Assembly (NCBI GenBank): GCA_008360975.2
Contig: CM039192.1
Span: 12,539,194-12,603,193 of the forward strand
Reading direction: 5' to 3'
DNA: 64,000 bases
Origin: Lichenostomus cassidix
Taxonomy: Eukaryota; Chordata; Aves; Passeriformes; Meliphagidae
In this document: positions 42,075-55,239 of the stretch, piece by piece
How the letters are laid out: each line of letters starts with the position of its first letter
Numbering within the stretch: position 1 is the stretch's first letter
The notes under the pieces: model-generated
What the model saw: only the letters and a program-made list of their open reading frames with translations
Told to the model about the DNA's origin: nothing
Database searches by the model: none
Translations under genes and position numbers: made by a program

Positions 42075-45000
42075 TGACCTAGTGAGCACAGCAGTCTGGG
42101 TTTCCCCACTCCTCCCTCCTTCACACAAAAAGGCTGACTTTGCCAGCAAAACCCACAGTCTCTGCCAAGCCCTATTACTGACTTTGGAGAAAAGCAGCTA
42201 GAGAACTTGTGCAAATTTAGGCTCTGAACTAGCTAAATAAGCCATGTCAGTAAACCCTCTTTTCTTATTCCCTGGCCTGCTGGCTCATGAAAGGACTAAT
42301 ACATAACGGTCCTATTTAAGGTGGAAAAAACCCTTGTTGGCCAAGGGCCACCGATGGCTGAATCAGCTGCACCCTCAGGAGAGAACAGGGAGCTGGCTCT
42401 GGAGCTGCGAGCGATTGTGCCGAGAGCCATGCCCGGTTCCCACGGGGGATCCCAGGGTTAGGGCATGGGCAAGGAATACACTGTCACCCCTCTAGGGATG
42501 CCCTGGTGTCCCAGTGCTCCTTCCCACCAACCATCAGGGCTAAGTGTTAGTAAAGCTGAAGGGAAATGATCACTCAAACAAGCAAAATGCCTTGTAAACA
42601 TGGGGAGACCTGAGAGGAATCCTCTGGTGAAGTTGATTTTCCAAGGGGAGTACATTGGCTCAAGTGGCTGGTATAAAGCACACTCGGCAGCTTCTGCCAG
42701 GTACCTTTTCGCTCCCCTGAATGCTGGTACGAAGGCACCAGGGGGATTTCCCTTTCCTTTCTAGCTGCAAGGTACTGTAAATGCATCGGGATACACTCAC
42801 AGGCGCCTGTTCTCAGCTGACTGCCAAAGCCCCTCAAAACTTCTCATTTTGCTGCTGAATGTGAATGTTTCCCTCTGCAGAATGGCGGGAGAAAGCCCCA
42901 GCTGCTGACAAAGAGGGGCAGCCTGGCTCCTGGAGGAGGCGATGCCTGGCTCGGGGCCGGCTCTGCGCCCTGCAGCGCTCCCGGGCAGCGGCTGCAGCTC
43001 TGCCGCAGCGCCGCTGCATTTAATAACAAATGGGGCTGCTTCTCATGCTTCTGCAGATTTTTGCGTTTTGCAGACTCTTGCCTCACCGATATGGTGGAGA
43101 ATCTTACCAGGAAACATCTAAGGGGGAAAGCCTTACAGCAAACTGGGAGGTGATTTGAACAGAAGGGGTTGGCTGGCTTCTGCTCAGAGTAGCCATTTCC
43201 AAACCTTTACCACTGCTCGTTGTGGTGGCAGTTCCCGGGGCTGTGCAGGACTGACCCTCTCTGGGCAGCAGGCTCAGTGGAGCACACATATGCTCCTCCT
43301 CTCTCAGTTTGAGGAATGAGCCTATCTACACCTCTCCAAAGGACCCGCTCTAGATGTGCACGGAAAATACCAGGCTATTTAAAGTGCAAAGGTTGTTAAC
43401 ACCGTTTGTGCTTCTGCCATGCCAAGCAGCTGGAAAGTGACTGCTTTACAATCCCTGATCCACAAAGTTTTGAACATCCTCAGCTCCTTTTGACTTTGTG
43501 GAAATGGAAGCTGCTCTGCATTTTGCAGGATTAAGAGCACTGTATCAAATCCCAGGCTGCCAGTGCTGTGGGATGAGTTGCAACAGATGAATGGTGGTCG
43601 GATGGGGCTATTCTGTGTCCTGTGCTGATTTGGGAGCATGTAATTGCATGTGATGGGAGGGATGGCACAAAGGCTGGGTAGGATAGCACAGAGTTGTGTG
43701 TCTGAAAGTGGCAAAGGAGCCTGAAGATTACAGAAGATCACGGAGCTCCTGCGTGCAAGCACTGATAGCTAGGGCAGGAAAAGATGTGATTAATGTGTGA
43801 CTGGCTTACAATGCGGCTTGGTGCTGGAGTATTTCTCTAGAGGGAAAGCTGTGAGTCTTGACACGTACATTACAGCTAATACACAGGCATCGGTGGGATT
43901 TCCCTGGGTTTATCTGAGAGCTCTGTCACCAACAAAATCTAACAAAATCCTCCAAACTAAAAAGTGGCACCAGCATTTTTTGCATTCAAATTGTTTTGTG
44001 CCTGGTGTTTTATAAGGTTGCCGGCAGGTGAGGGAGTGGCTCTGATCCTGAATGCCGTGCTTGGTAACAGCCCTGATTCAGGAAAGTTCCCCCCATCAGC
44101 CGTGGCACATGCTTCTAATCCATTAGATTTCTCAGTAGTTCCTCACACTGTCACAGTTCCTGACGTTTTCGTTAGCGTACTATGGTGTTTTTATATTATG
44201 GGAAGTGTTAAACTGGTCCTTGTGGTCCTTGAAGCCTGTGTAATAGGATAAGGGAGCATAGACATGCCATCTGAATTACTGAGGGGCTGTTGCTCACTTG
44301 TAAAGCTTGATTGCATCTAGAAATCAACATTTGGTGCAGAAGCATCTTACTTTGATAAGGTTAACTTCTTTCCTGGGAGTGATAAAGTGTTAAATAAGCA
44401 CTGTGACTGTGAATGGAGTTCAGGTAATGGTAGCCCCATAAATAGATGTTCTCACTCTTAGGGGAATGGATGCTGAATCCTTTCAGAAGTTTCTCTGAGC
44501 ACAAAGAACTGAAATCTTTGAGCCTGCAGCACTCGTGACCTAGCAATTAAATAAGCATCCTTGGAGAACATCTGAGCCGAGCGGGCAAAATGCAAATATT
44601 TGGCGTGTGCAGGAGTGCTGTGTTGTGATGTTGCCATTGCCACAGTTCTTCCCTATGTTGGCCCTCTGCTTGTTCTGGCTCTTGCATTTGGGCCCCACAG
44701 TAAGCTGGAGCAGAACAGAGGTCTTCTCCAGGCATGACAACAGCGAGTCCTCCTGTGCTGGGAGGGGAGGGGAGTCAGATGTCTTTTCACTGCCAGCAAT
44801 GACCTCCCTAGGCTACACCAGGCCTCAGGGTGGGCAGTCCACAAATGTAACCATCTTTTGAGCTGGCTAACAATTTCTATACTGTCAGACCAAGGCTATT
44901 TTCAAGTCAAACCCAGCCTCCCTGAAGGGTGTCAGCTTCATAGATGCCCCTAGATTTCAGCAAAGACACAGATGTTGTAGCAGGCACATGCTTGGGATAG

Positions 45001-48000
45001 TTTATAACTATCTCATGATCATCATCCTGAAGGATGCGGCTAAAAATATGTCTCTCTTTATTTGCAGTATTTTATCTCTGTGTGCTGGCAAATACTATGG
45101 ATCATTTACAAAAGAGAAGAAAAAAACAAGTCAATGCTTTTAAAAATAGAAATATAGTTCTGTGAGCATTGATACCAAGGTGTAGTACTTGACTTTGAAA
45201 CAGTTTCTTGCCCATTTTTCAAAACAAACTACATAGTGATTTTGGCACAGTCAGTCATGTGTACCCTCTCCATTGGTCAGTGTGTTGTGTCTTGAGTGTT
45301 GTGCCAGAGACATGTGGAGCAGAGTGGGACCAAAATTTGTCCTCTTGCTATATTGTCTCTGTATTACTGAAGAAGTAAAAATCTGCATTTCCAAGGCATT
45401 TTAAGCTATTGTTTGGATGGAGATAGCAGAAAGAGACCAGAGTAAGAGTGTACTTGCCTAGCAACTTCTGTGTTCCAACCATGGCTTAATGTGCCAGCAC
45501 ACTATTATAAACTGGGCAGAAAATGAGCTGAGTTTGTGAGGGAGAATGGGAAGAATCCAATCCAGCAAAAAACTATGTGAAGTGCATGTGGGAACATTCT
45601 ATCCAAAGCTTAACATCAATGATTTTGTCTGTCTTCATTTTCAATGCCCAGCATGAAATGCCTTCAAAATTTCAGGAAATGCTGAGACTTCACCATCTTG
45701 TCATCAGGATTCTCTAAAATTAGTTAGAATTGATACAAGATCTCTAGTTGCTTTGGAAAATCATGGTTTCCAGTCTTGAATGGTGCTGCTGTTTCCTGTG
45801 GTTTTTCCAAGCTGCAGATGTTTCAGGCACGTGGGTGGCTCCTGCCCGTGCTGAACATCAGCCTTGTGGACTTGGGTGTTCACACATTCAGAGTGATTTA
45901 CTAGCACAGATGGAAGTGTCCAGTCCTTGACTTTGGTAGTTATGAGTATGTCTGGTGTGTCTCAGAAAATGTATTTTCCTGCTAATGAGATGGGAATTAT
46001 TTTTACTGTGCAGTGTATTTTGACAGCAATTGTATTGAATACTTTGTACCTCTTCTGTGGCTTTTTTTGGCCCATTATCGAAACTTAAGTAACAGCATCT
46101 ACACAGTGAATGTTAATACACATGGTCACCTGAGCCAATATAGGTTTCAAGGAATGATGAGAAAAATACTAAGAAACTGAAAATTCAACTTAAGTGAATA
46201 ATTCCCTGGCTAATATTATGGACTAAGGGTGTTTTTGACTTGGTTCTCAGTAGTGAGACATAGAAATCCCTTCACAGCCACAGCAGCCAAATCTATTGTG
46301 GATCCACTGTGCTCTCTCAAGGAGGGTTGGAGAGGTCTTATGGCAGTCTCCAGATGGGGATCTTTGGGATTCCTGTGGCCTCCATGCACAGCACCATGTC
46401 CCCACATCTCCAACTAGCCTGGGAAGCCTCCTACTACTTCCCTGTGAGTCCAGCAACAGACGTGCAACTGAGAGCAAATTTCAGCTGCAAATGTTTGGGT
46501 GTTGAAGTTGACTTTAGGAGGAAGAAAACATGTTTGCGTCTGACTTCCGTGGCTTTTGCTCACTGCCGAGGTTGAGGAAAAGCTGGCAGTGACACCACTT
46601 CAAATGCTGGCTTCTTAAATAACCATTTATATCCAGAAGATTAGAGCAGCCACAGAGGAACCTCTCTGCTCTTGATTTTATGCCCATTATGGAGAGGGAG
46701 CAGAAGCACATGGAATTAAGTGTCTCCCTACAATTACACTTGGTGGCTGTGACAAAGCCTGATCACTGGTTTTTTGCTTCAACTTCACAGACACTGTTTT
46801 CTATCAAACCTTTGGTGCTTCTTAATTACATGGGTGTACAGACAGCCTTTCAGTCTTTCTTTTTTTGGATGTGGCTGCTTTTGCTCCTTGTTTCTCTGTG
46901 TCAGATGGATGGATGGGCAGGTGAGGATTAAGGAGTCAGTTGGTACAGCAATTCCTCTTGGAATAGGCTTGGCTGTTACTTTTTCTTGTGGTTGATCCTC
47001 TGAAAGATGATGTTTGCTTAAAAGAGTTAAAGAAAGGAAAACTGGAAAAGCAAAGGGAAAGGTGGTGGTAGTGTTGTGAGCAGCAGCTGCAGCGTGATGT
47101 GTCTGTGCCTCAGCGCAGGAAGCTCCATCCCTCTGGCCTCCTCTCTCCATGGGTATACAGCACTGTCAGCTCTGTGGTGGGTCTGTGCAAAGAGAGGAGG
47201 AGAACCTGAAACCATGCCTGCAATAATATAAAGTGAATTTCAGTGCCGTTGTCTCCACGTGTATGTTCTCTGTCCCCTTTTCAGTCATTAGGGAGCAAAC
47301 CAAATTAATGCCAACAGAGGCTGATTCAAACCTTTGCCCTCATTTAAGGGATTCCAAAAACTGTGGTTTTGTTACGTGCTGGAGCCAGCTGCCCTAGAGC
47401 AGCTCAAGGACTGGAGCAGTCTTTGGTGTTTAACCAACATGAAAGTCAGTGTGTTGCTAAAATTGTCAATGATCAGTGCTGATCCATATACTACTCCTTG
47501 ACTAGGACCAAATTTATTTCTTTTATGTATTTTTAGCAGACTGTTTTTTTAAATCTGTTTCCAAAACAAAATGTAAAGAAATAAAAAAACCCCTCAGTGT
47601 AAAAGTAGTAATATAAAAAACTCTCCAAGCAAAACAACCAAAAAGCAGTCAAGGATAAAATAAAATTAAAACATTCCCCTTGTCTGTTGTGAGTAAGGTA
47701 CATGAATTTCCAACTTGGCTTATTTAGTTTTGGAGCAAAAACTCTCCCAGGTGTATATAGATTTTGATGTTAAAATGAGACATGCATTTGTGTAAGACTG
47801 AAATGGTATTTCGGATAACTGCATCCAGAGTTTTTCTATTACGAGATGGGTCAAAATGGAAACAAGATGGTGGCTTAGAGTGCACAAAATGGTAGGTGAG
47901 CCCTCAGGAGGGAGCACACGCCAGCCAAGCCAGCTCTGCCACCATCAGGGAATAGGACCAATAATGGCTTCAATAAGCTTCTAGCTTTGCCTCTTGTTTT

Positions 48001-49450
48001 TCCTCTGTCATTCTGGAATTTAATATTATGTGACATGGCCTTTATGCTAACATAGACTCTGATAAAAGTATAACCAAGTCTCAGGTATGATTTCTCCAAA
48101 GAAATGGTTGAATTTCCTGCTCTTCCATTAGTAAACACACAGACTTAAGAAAACCAGAGCAGTACTCTTCTGTGGAGCATACATTTGTTTATGGTTTGAA
48201 CCTAGAATTACCTTTGTCAAGGCACTGCCTATGTAAATTATATTCTCTGTTCCTAATACTATATGATGTTACCACTAACATCAACTTGATGCCAGAATTC
48301 TGCACTGGACTGGGGAAAAGAAAATGAGGAAAGCATAAAATCAAGACACTTGTGATGCAAATGTCACTGTAAATATTCACTCGAGCAGGTTCCAGGCCTG
48401 AGCATACAGGGCTGGTCAACAGGGGTTGTGCTTGTGGCTTTGCAATATAGCTTGGATTCCAGTAGCAGAATTCTATAGAATGTGCATTTGAATCCAGCAT
48501 AATGTAGATAAAAGGGTGAGAGTGTTCAGTGCATGGAGTAAATAATTTTAATCAGAAAATAAAGACTTATAATTTAAATTTCTTTGTTGTCAGGGTGGCA
48601 GAGTGGGCAGGTGATGATGATAAACTTTTGCAATTCAAAAGAAGAATTTCTGCAGTTACTGCTTTCAAGTGCCCGGTCTGACATTAGTGTAACTACCACT
48701 GATTTCAGAAACAGCAGGATCAGGCACTTTTTTACCCAGCTTTTTGTTGGCTGTTCCCTTAGTTATTTTTAAGAATGTTAGAATCAAGTAGCGTTTTTAT
48801 AATTCTTAACAGGCAGAAGGTTTTAGTTACGTCACTTGCAAGTGCTGAGCACCTGGCTCTGACAGCTTTCACAGCAACAACAAACCTTAAAAGCAGTTAT
48901 TTGTGACTGCCATATCACAGAATGTGGTTGTACATCATAATAATATTTTTTAATTCTGAAAAAACCCTGAAGATATCACTGTGTTTTGAATATGGCTGGT
49001 ATGTTAGAAAGCTATAAGTCAGCCAATTTTTCCTTCACAGGACAGTTCTTTTCTATGATCTGTTGAAACATACATTTCAAAAACACCCTCTGTATTTACA
49101 ATGGCAATTTTGCACATGCAAGTTGCTGCAAATGTACAAAATTTCAAATATGAATACTTACCAGGTAGTAGTGTTTAAAGATCTATTAAAATTTCACATG
49201 AGCTTATGGTTACCTGTTCAGGAAGAAACTGCAAACACAAGTAAAATCCCATATTTAGGTTAAAAAGTAGAAAAAATATCTTTACTAAATTTCCACTTTA
49301 TGAATTATTTTATAGAAAGCAGTAAGTTCTTTTTCAGCAGTGCAGAAGTCTGTTTTAATACTTAATGTCATAGTGGACCTAGTTTTCTGATTACTTTGCT
49401 TTCCAGTTGGTTTGTTTTAGCAATCACAACTTATTTTTGTTCTTTTTCAG

Positions 49451-49510
49451 TTGAAGAGGGTGAATCTTCAGATTTTGCGTTGACCTGGGACTCGTCAGTG
49501 ACTCAATCAG
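49451..49510 (+). CDS. ZNF423: ZNF423 coding exon 2
   Basis: The 60-base exon completes the valine codon split by intron 1 and then encodes EEGESSDFALTWDSSVTQS, ending with the first base of the next codon. The mammalian protein has EEGEASDFSLAWDSSVTAA at this place, so most residues match and the acidic start and the WDSSVT core are kept. The acceptor is a strong pyrimidine tract ending in CAG at 49,450, and the donor is CAG|GTAAAT at 49,511. Both flanking introns are phase 1, so this exon could be skipped without a frameshift. The exon carries no zinc finger; it is an acidic linker before finger 1. The paralogue ZNF521 lacks this block, which fixes the identity as ZNF423. Confidence 0.94.
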
Positions 49511-49859
49511 GTAAATATTTTAGGTTCTTCTGATTGCAAAAACTGCTAGAAAGCTGCCAGGCTTTTTACAGGAACTGTATTTTGTATGTCACATTCCTGT
49601 CTCAAATCCAAGACTACCCACTGCAACACAATTTTTATATCAGTTCCATATGGTCAATAAAATCTATTACACACAGAGACTAATATACTCTTATCCTCCG
49701 GAGAGCCATTCTTCCTTCTTGTGGGCACACTGAAACGGGTTGTGATTTCTCCAGTATAACCACTTTGAAGTTTTCTGCAATGGGCACTGTTACACATTCA
49801 TTCCAATCTAATTACATAAAAGCTGCTTTAATAGGAATTTTAAGCCTCAGTCTCAACTG

Positions 49860-50120
49860 GAATGTGTGTATTTCTCCTCTCAGAGGAAATTGGAAAGTAC
49901 TGTCAGGGCTGGAGAATAAAAGTGGTACATCGCCGTGGTAGAAAGATTTAAAATTTCAATGAGCTTTTGGTCTGCTTGACAGTAACAAACGTGTCTGGGG
50001 CTTGTTCATCCCTGTTAGGTCAATAATTTGAATAAAAAGAGGCGCAAGAAACTGAGCAGGATAAATCAAGTTTGTCTGTGTAATATGTATTGATAAGCAT
50101 GAGGTAATTGTCAGATTAGT
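49860..50120. promoter_or_regulatory. Candidate conserved noncoding element just after exon 2
   Basis: About 350 bases into intron 2 there is a repeat-free stretch with words such as TCAATAATTTGAATAAA, GATAAATCAAG and GTAATTGTC. It resembles vertebrate conserved enhancers in composition. There is no ORF or repeat explanation. Appearance only. Confidence 0.25.
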
Positions 50121-51541
50121 TTGGGTTTAAAGTAACTAGCCACATCTCAGTCACTGTGCCCCATGTAAAGATATTTTGCTGTCTGTTTTTAACATTTGAG
50201 ATACTCAGAATATTTTTGAGTTTGAAGTCAGTAAGTCTATTTCTGTGCTCTCTCCACGTTGGACTGTGCAATGGTATTCTCTTAAAAGCTCACCAGTGAC
50301 ATGAAAACAGCTCAGAAACTGAGCAGTAATATGAAAACCAACAATGGTGTTGCATTCCCGGTTAGACAGGTTTTGTAAGAGTCATGGGGAGACTGGCTCT
50401 CAGGAGACACTTTCTTACTGAACTGAGCATCTGTCTGGTCTCGAAGGCACAAACTGCTTTTGCGTGGCACTTGGCGGCCTTTCACTTTGTACCCACTGCG
50501 CTCTCAGTTGCACTGGGTGCATCTACTCTGGGCACTCTGGCTGTTTGGAGGGGTTTGTGTTTTCACTAGTCTTTGATAGCAAATATTGCTATTGCTGCTG
50601 CTGCTGCAAACCCCCAGCTGTGATGTCGAAGGCCCCTTTGTGCCTGGAGCTAACGGTGCATGAAAAGAGCGCTCGCCAGCTCTCTTGCTTGACCTTCATC
50701 TCAAACAGCAGTGGAGTGGAGTTACTGGTGTTATCTATCACAAGTCTTGAAGTGTATTAAATTCAAAATAGGCTAAGGTTCAAAACAATGACTGAAAAAA
50801 AAAATAAAAATCTGTGCACAGCAGAGTTAATTTGGGATTTCTGTTGGTGTTGGTGACTATGCCTTAAGTAAAAGACAGACTGTGAAAGGCTTTTACCAAA
50901 TTAGTTGAGTCTCAATTTTTCTTCATTTACTCCCACAATTACAGCTCTCATTCAAGATGTTGGATGTGGGATAAAATGTATTGTATGCATGATTTATGGT
51001 AGCTTAAGGAAAAAGTGTGTTAATGGGGGGATTTTCCTTTTAATACATTTAGTAGCTACAGATGTCCATCTTGTATGTGTATAAAGATGTAATACTGTAT
51101 CCTGTCAAGACAAGGTGCAGTACATGGGACACAAGTTTGCAGGCTGGAATATGATTGTGGAACTACACAGAAAAAGCTTAAAAAGCCCAAGTCTGTGGTG
51201 GTGTGGCTGCGTGGAGTCGCTGGCTCTTGTGTGGTGTGGCTCCACAGCTATATTCAGTAACTGAAACCAGTCCCTCAGTCCCAGTGTGTGAGACTTTCAT
51301 TATGTTCTTTTATGATCTTCCTGTTTGCATTAGCTCCAGTAGTGTGATGTTGAAGTTCAATAAAGGGTGAAAAAACACGCTTCAATTTCTTGTTTCATGC
51401 CCCTTCCTTCCCTGGCCTAAAATGACAAAATTGCCTCCCCCAAAAGAAAAAAAAAGAAACAAAAGGCCAAACCTGGGACTTGTTAAGTCTGAAACATTTG
51501 CCAGATGTTTCAAATTAACATATTTCTCTCCTGTCTTCTCC

Positions 51542-51583
51542 TGTATGTGTTTGTACATCTCTGTGTGTGTGCAAACACATACA
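51542..51583. repeat. TG/CA inverted repeat
   Basis: TGTATGTGTTTG at 51,542-51,553 is perfectly complementary to CAAACACATACA at 51,572-51,583, separated by 18 bases of TG-rich sequence. It probably arose from alternating TG/CA simple sequence. Confidence 0.5.
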
Positions 51584-54500
51584 AAATGACTTCTGAAAAA
51601 TTATGCTGGCACTCTGTACAGCTGCTGTGGGCTGGGGGAATCATGGTCCCAGGGTTGGGTGGTATGTAGGAGCAGCAAGAGCAGGTAGAATGTAAATGTT
51701 AAACTTTTAAAAAATATTTATTTTTCTACTGGCAAAATATTTATATAAGTGCATCTGTGGGGAAAAAAGGAACTATTGCTGCTATATTTTATTTTGTTCA
51801 TCTAACCAGTACAAGCTATGCTGGATTTTTTTTTTTTTCTGCGAGCATGTGTTGAATCTGCAGTTGTGGGTCTTGTCCAGGTGGCTCTGACGACCATCTC
51901 TCTTTGGTGTGCCAAACATGGGGGTCCTGGTTTGGTGTCTCCTGGCGGGGCTTCTCTGCTCCTGACATGTACTGAGGGTGCACAGCCTCTGTACCCCTGA
52001 CCAGACCATGGCACTGGGCAAGAGGCTGCTCATGGGAGCTGCTTAATGCAGCCCGTGGAAATCTGGAAGTGATCAGATGGGTCTGTTTGGTGATGGCTTG
52101 TTGCAGGACCATCCTTCTTCCTCTGGGAGAGTGTGCACAAGTTGCTGTCTGCTCTGGTGTGACTGCTTGTTCCTGGTAAAACCTGCAAAGGCAAAATGCT
52201 TTGCAAGAATCCAACCTGTGGTGTAGTTGCACTGAGGAATTTATTCCAGTACTTCAAATACAGCTAGAAATAGTTTAATTTTTTTTTTTTAATAACAGCA
52301 ACTTAAAGGCTGTAAATAGTAACTTCGAGAATCAAGAAAACATAGAAGAGGCAGAGGCTGCCCTTGTACCAGGGTGAATAATCTGAGTGTCCACCAGTGC
52401 TGTTTAACAATGGGCATACAGCAAATTTCCTTCCTCTTCTGGTTTTGTAAACATTTTTTCCTTAATGTAAAAGAAAGAAAAAAGCTTTTCTTTTCCTCTC
52501 TTAATCCAAGGACTTAGTTTGGTGTTACATAGCAGGTCAGTAGTGTTTTGCTGTGTCAGAGGCAGAGATGTTTTCTGTTCCAGAGGAACAGTGCAGCTGA
52601 GTACTCCTTCCCCCTGCTTTTCCCCCCTTAACAGCACATGCAGCCCTTGCAGCCTGTCTGTCCTACTCCAAAAGTTTCTGGGGTTGACTGGGCAGGGCTG
52701 CTGGCGGCCAGGCAAGTGCCCACCTCGGCTCTGCAAAAGGGTTTCTGGCTGCTTTGAGGCCAAGACAAAAACAAGATTCAATACTTGCAAAACAAAGGTC
52801 TGGTCAGACAATGCTGCATTTCTGTTGCAATACATCACGAGGGTATTATCTTGAGGAGCAACAAGGGACATTTTAAAGAAGTAAAAAGTCTTACTAAATA
52901 TATAGAGAATTTAAGGCATTTTAAAGACCTATGAAAGCATTTTATATGGGAGTTGCTGGGGAGTTTCTCATTAGCCCGACTGTGAGGCCCCAGGGAATCT
53001 TGGCTGAATTGTCTGGGGCAAACAGAGCAGATTCTGTCTTCTCCTCAGGAGCCTGCAGACCTAAAAGCCTAATTTTTTTGTCTGCTTTTGAGGTAGCTGA
53101 AGGTATCTTGTTTTTCTGTGCAGCTATGTGTTCCAGTACTGATCGAGAATGAGTTTTGGAAATAGGGAACTGTGGACCATGGCCTGAGTGCTGGGGGACA
53201 AATGTTTGCAGAGCAAGGGAGTTCTTTGCAGTGTTTGCAACAGGAAAGGCCTCTCAGTGCCTAAACATCCATTAGCGTGTAACATTAGTGTAATTCAATT
53301 ATAACATTCCAGAAATCATAAAAATAAATTACAGGTTGGTATTCCCTGCTTTCCCCATTAGCTCCAAATTTCCTGTCCTGCCACCAAGCTCGCAGCAACA
53401 GCTGGGCACACGTGTGAGGGACATGTTAATGCAGCGCAGCATGGGGAAAAAAAACAAACCACAATATTTTAGGACACACATATTTGATGTTTTTCTGTTA
53501 AGATTTCTCCCCCGTGCTTTTTTATACAGTACACTACTTCAGATTTTTAATTGCCTTCTGCAATTTCTTTTAAAGTTTCCCTCCTTCCAGGGGAAAGAAA
53601 AGGGGAAGCAGCAGCTTTTCAGAAATTAACCACAAAATAAAGGAAAACCACCCTGTGGTCACTCTTTTTCCTCTTTCTTATGCTTTGCATGGCATCTCCC
53701 AGCTATGTAAATCAAAATTTTCACTTGGTATCTCTAGAGGAGCAACATCTTGACACAATTTGGAGACTTATTTTTTCCGCAGGGCTACCAGAGCCCATGC
53801 TGGGGTGTTTTTAATGCTGTCTCTGCTGCTCAGGGCTCTTGTTGCCTGTTCCCTCCTGGCTGTTCCCTCTGTTCTCCTCCTCTTTCAGTCTTCTGATCCT
53901 GGTACTGCATTGTCTGCTCCCAGCGTTGAGGGCTTCTGTTCTTCTCTGTTTTTTAGAGTTGGGTTTAATTTTGGCTTCTTGGGAAAGCTGGGGTCTCATG
54001 AAGCAGACGACTTGCTGCCACAAGTATTCTTCTATTAACTTTTCCCCATTTTCTGTTTGTTGTGATAAGTAAGAAAATGTGTTCTCCTGCCTCACCTTTT
54101 CTCTTTGGGAGGCCTGTCTTTGCTACACAGCTGCCTGTCCCCTCAGCTTTCCTCCAGCACCCTGGGCTTGTGTGATCCACTGCCTGGTGCCCAAGAGCAC
54201 CATCCTGACAGGCCCACATCCCCTGTGGTGTCCCAGTACCCAGGGCTGTCCCTCCCTCTGCCTGTGGACATGGGCTGTGTCAGGAGCAAGTCAGAGAGTT
54301 CGGATGAGAGAGACGCCACAAACACCAAACGCTTTTTCTCTATTCCTACATCTATTGGATTTTGTCTCATTTAACTTCTAAATGCAGAATGCTGAAAAAC
54401 ACGACATGAAACTCTGGGATGTCTGCTGCAGAGCACTGGAAAGGTCAGTTGCAATTCAGTGGACATTATAGAAACCTGTTATTTTGCAAGTACTCTAAAC

Positions 54501-55181
54501 AGTACCTGTCCTGAGTGCCTTCACAAACTCAGATATCTTCTAGAAGCTAATTTAACTTGTTAATCAGCATGAGAAGATTCTGATTGCACTGGGTAAGGAT
54601 TTCCAAAGAAATAAACCTTTGAATTTAGCAAAGAACTTAAGAGACGGTGATAACTTTTTTAGTTGAATATTTTTTCATTATACTGTGAGATCTCAGCTGG
54701 TTGGCATTCTTATGTTGTTTTTAAAAATGGCATCCTTGTCCCTGCATTGACCTGCAGGATGCAGCCCAGTCAGTGTACTCTGAGGTTCTCAAAATTCCAA
54801 ACATCTGCTCTGGAAGCATCCAGAACCCAAAAAAATGCAAACAAGAAATAAAGCTTGGAATGTTTGCAGCTTGGGTTACTGCATTCCCCACTTACTATAA
54901 GTTGAAATTTTATTTTCCTTGGTAATGTGTGGGTTTTTACAATGTCATGTTGTGTCCTTTTAGAAAATAATAATTCTCATTTCCCAATTATAAAATTTAT
55001 ATTTTAACATTAATATTTTACTGATAAATGCTAATTTGTATATATCTATATGTATATTTTAAAGAAAGTACTTTTGATAGTGTTTTATCAAATGGAAGGT
55101 GAAGTGATAGAAAGTACCTGATACTCAGACCATGTGGTGGGTGAACATCCAAGACAGATGTAAGATTTTTGAAGCTGGATA

Positions 55182-55239
55182 ATACAATGAGAAACAATAT
55201 AAATATCTCATATAAATATATGAATATACAATGAGAAAC
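55182..55239 (+). repeat. 14-base direct repeat
   Basis: ATACAATGAGAAAC occurs at 55,182-55,195 and again at 55,226-55,239, 44 bases apart, with A/T-rich sequence between. The size would suit a target-site duplication, but only 30 bases lie between the copies, so a small local duplication is more likely. Confidence 0.6.

Larger units (their letters stand above)
8902..49450 (+). other. ZNF423: ZNF423 intron 1 (about 40.5 kb)
   Basis: The intron begins with GTAAGG at 8,902 and ends with a pyrimidine-rich acceptor (TTTTTGTTCTTTTTCAG) at 49,450. It is a phase 1 intron. It contains no convincing additional coding exon. The alternative mammalian first exon, which encodes MHKKR spliced to the same exon 2, was searched for by eye on the + strand and not found. 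Long first introns in this gene are known to be rich in developmental enhancers. Confidence 0.92.
27491..49450. other. Intron 1, distal part: no gene, simple repeats and candidate regulatory DNA
   Basis: No exon is recognised up to the acceptor at 49,450. Visible items are a T10-G12 tract at 28,086-28,107, a CTCF-like site at 29,130-29,144, a hairpin at 32,531-32,572, an AAAT repeat at 37,411-37,426, a CA repeat at 38,373-38,396, a GC-rich patch near 40,790-41,100, a polypyrimidine tract at about 42,020-42,075, a small CpG cluster near 42,920-43,020, and a constrained-looking segment at about 41,560-41,910. Confidence 0.5.
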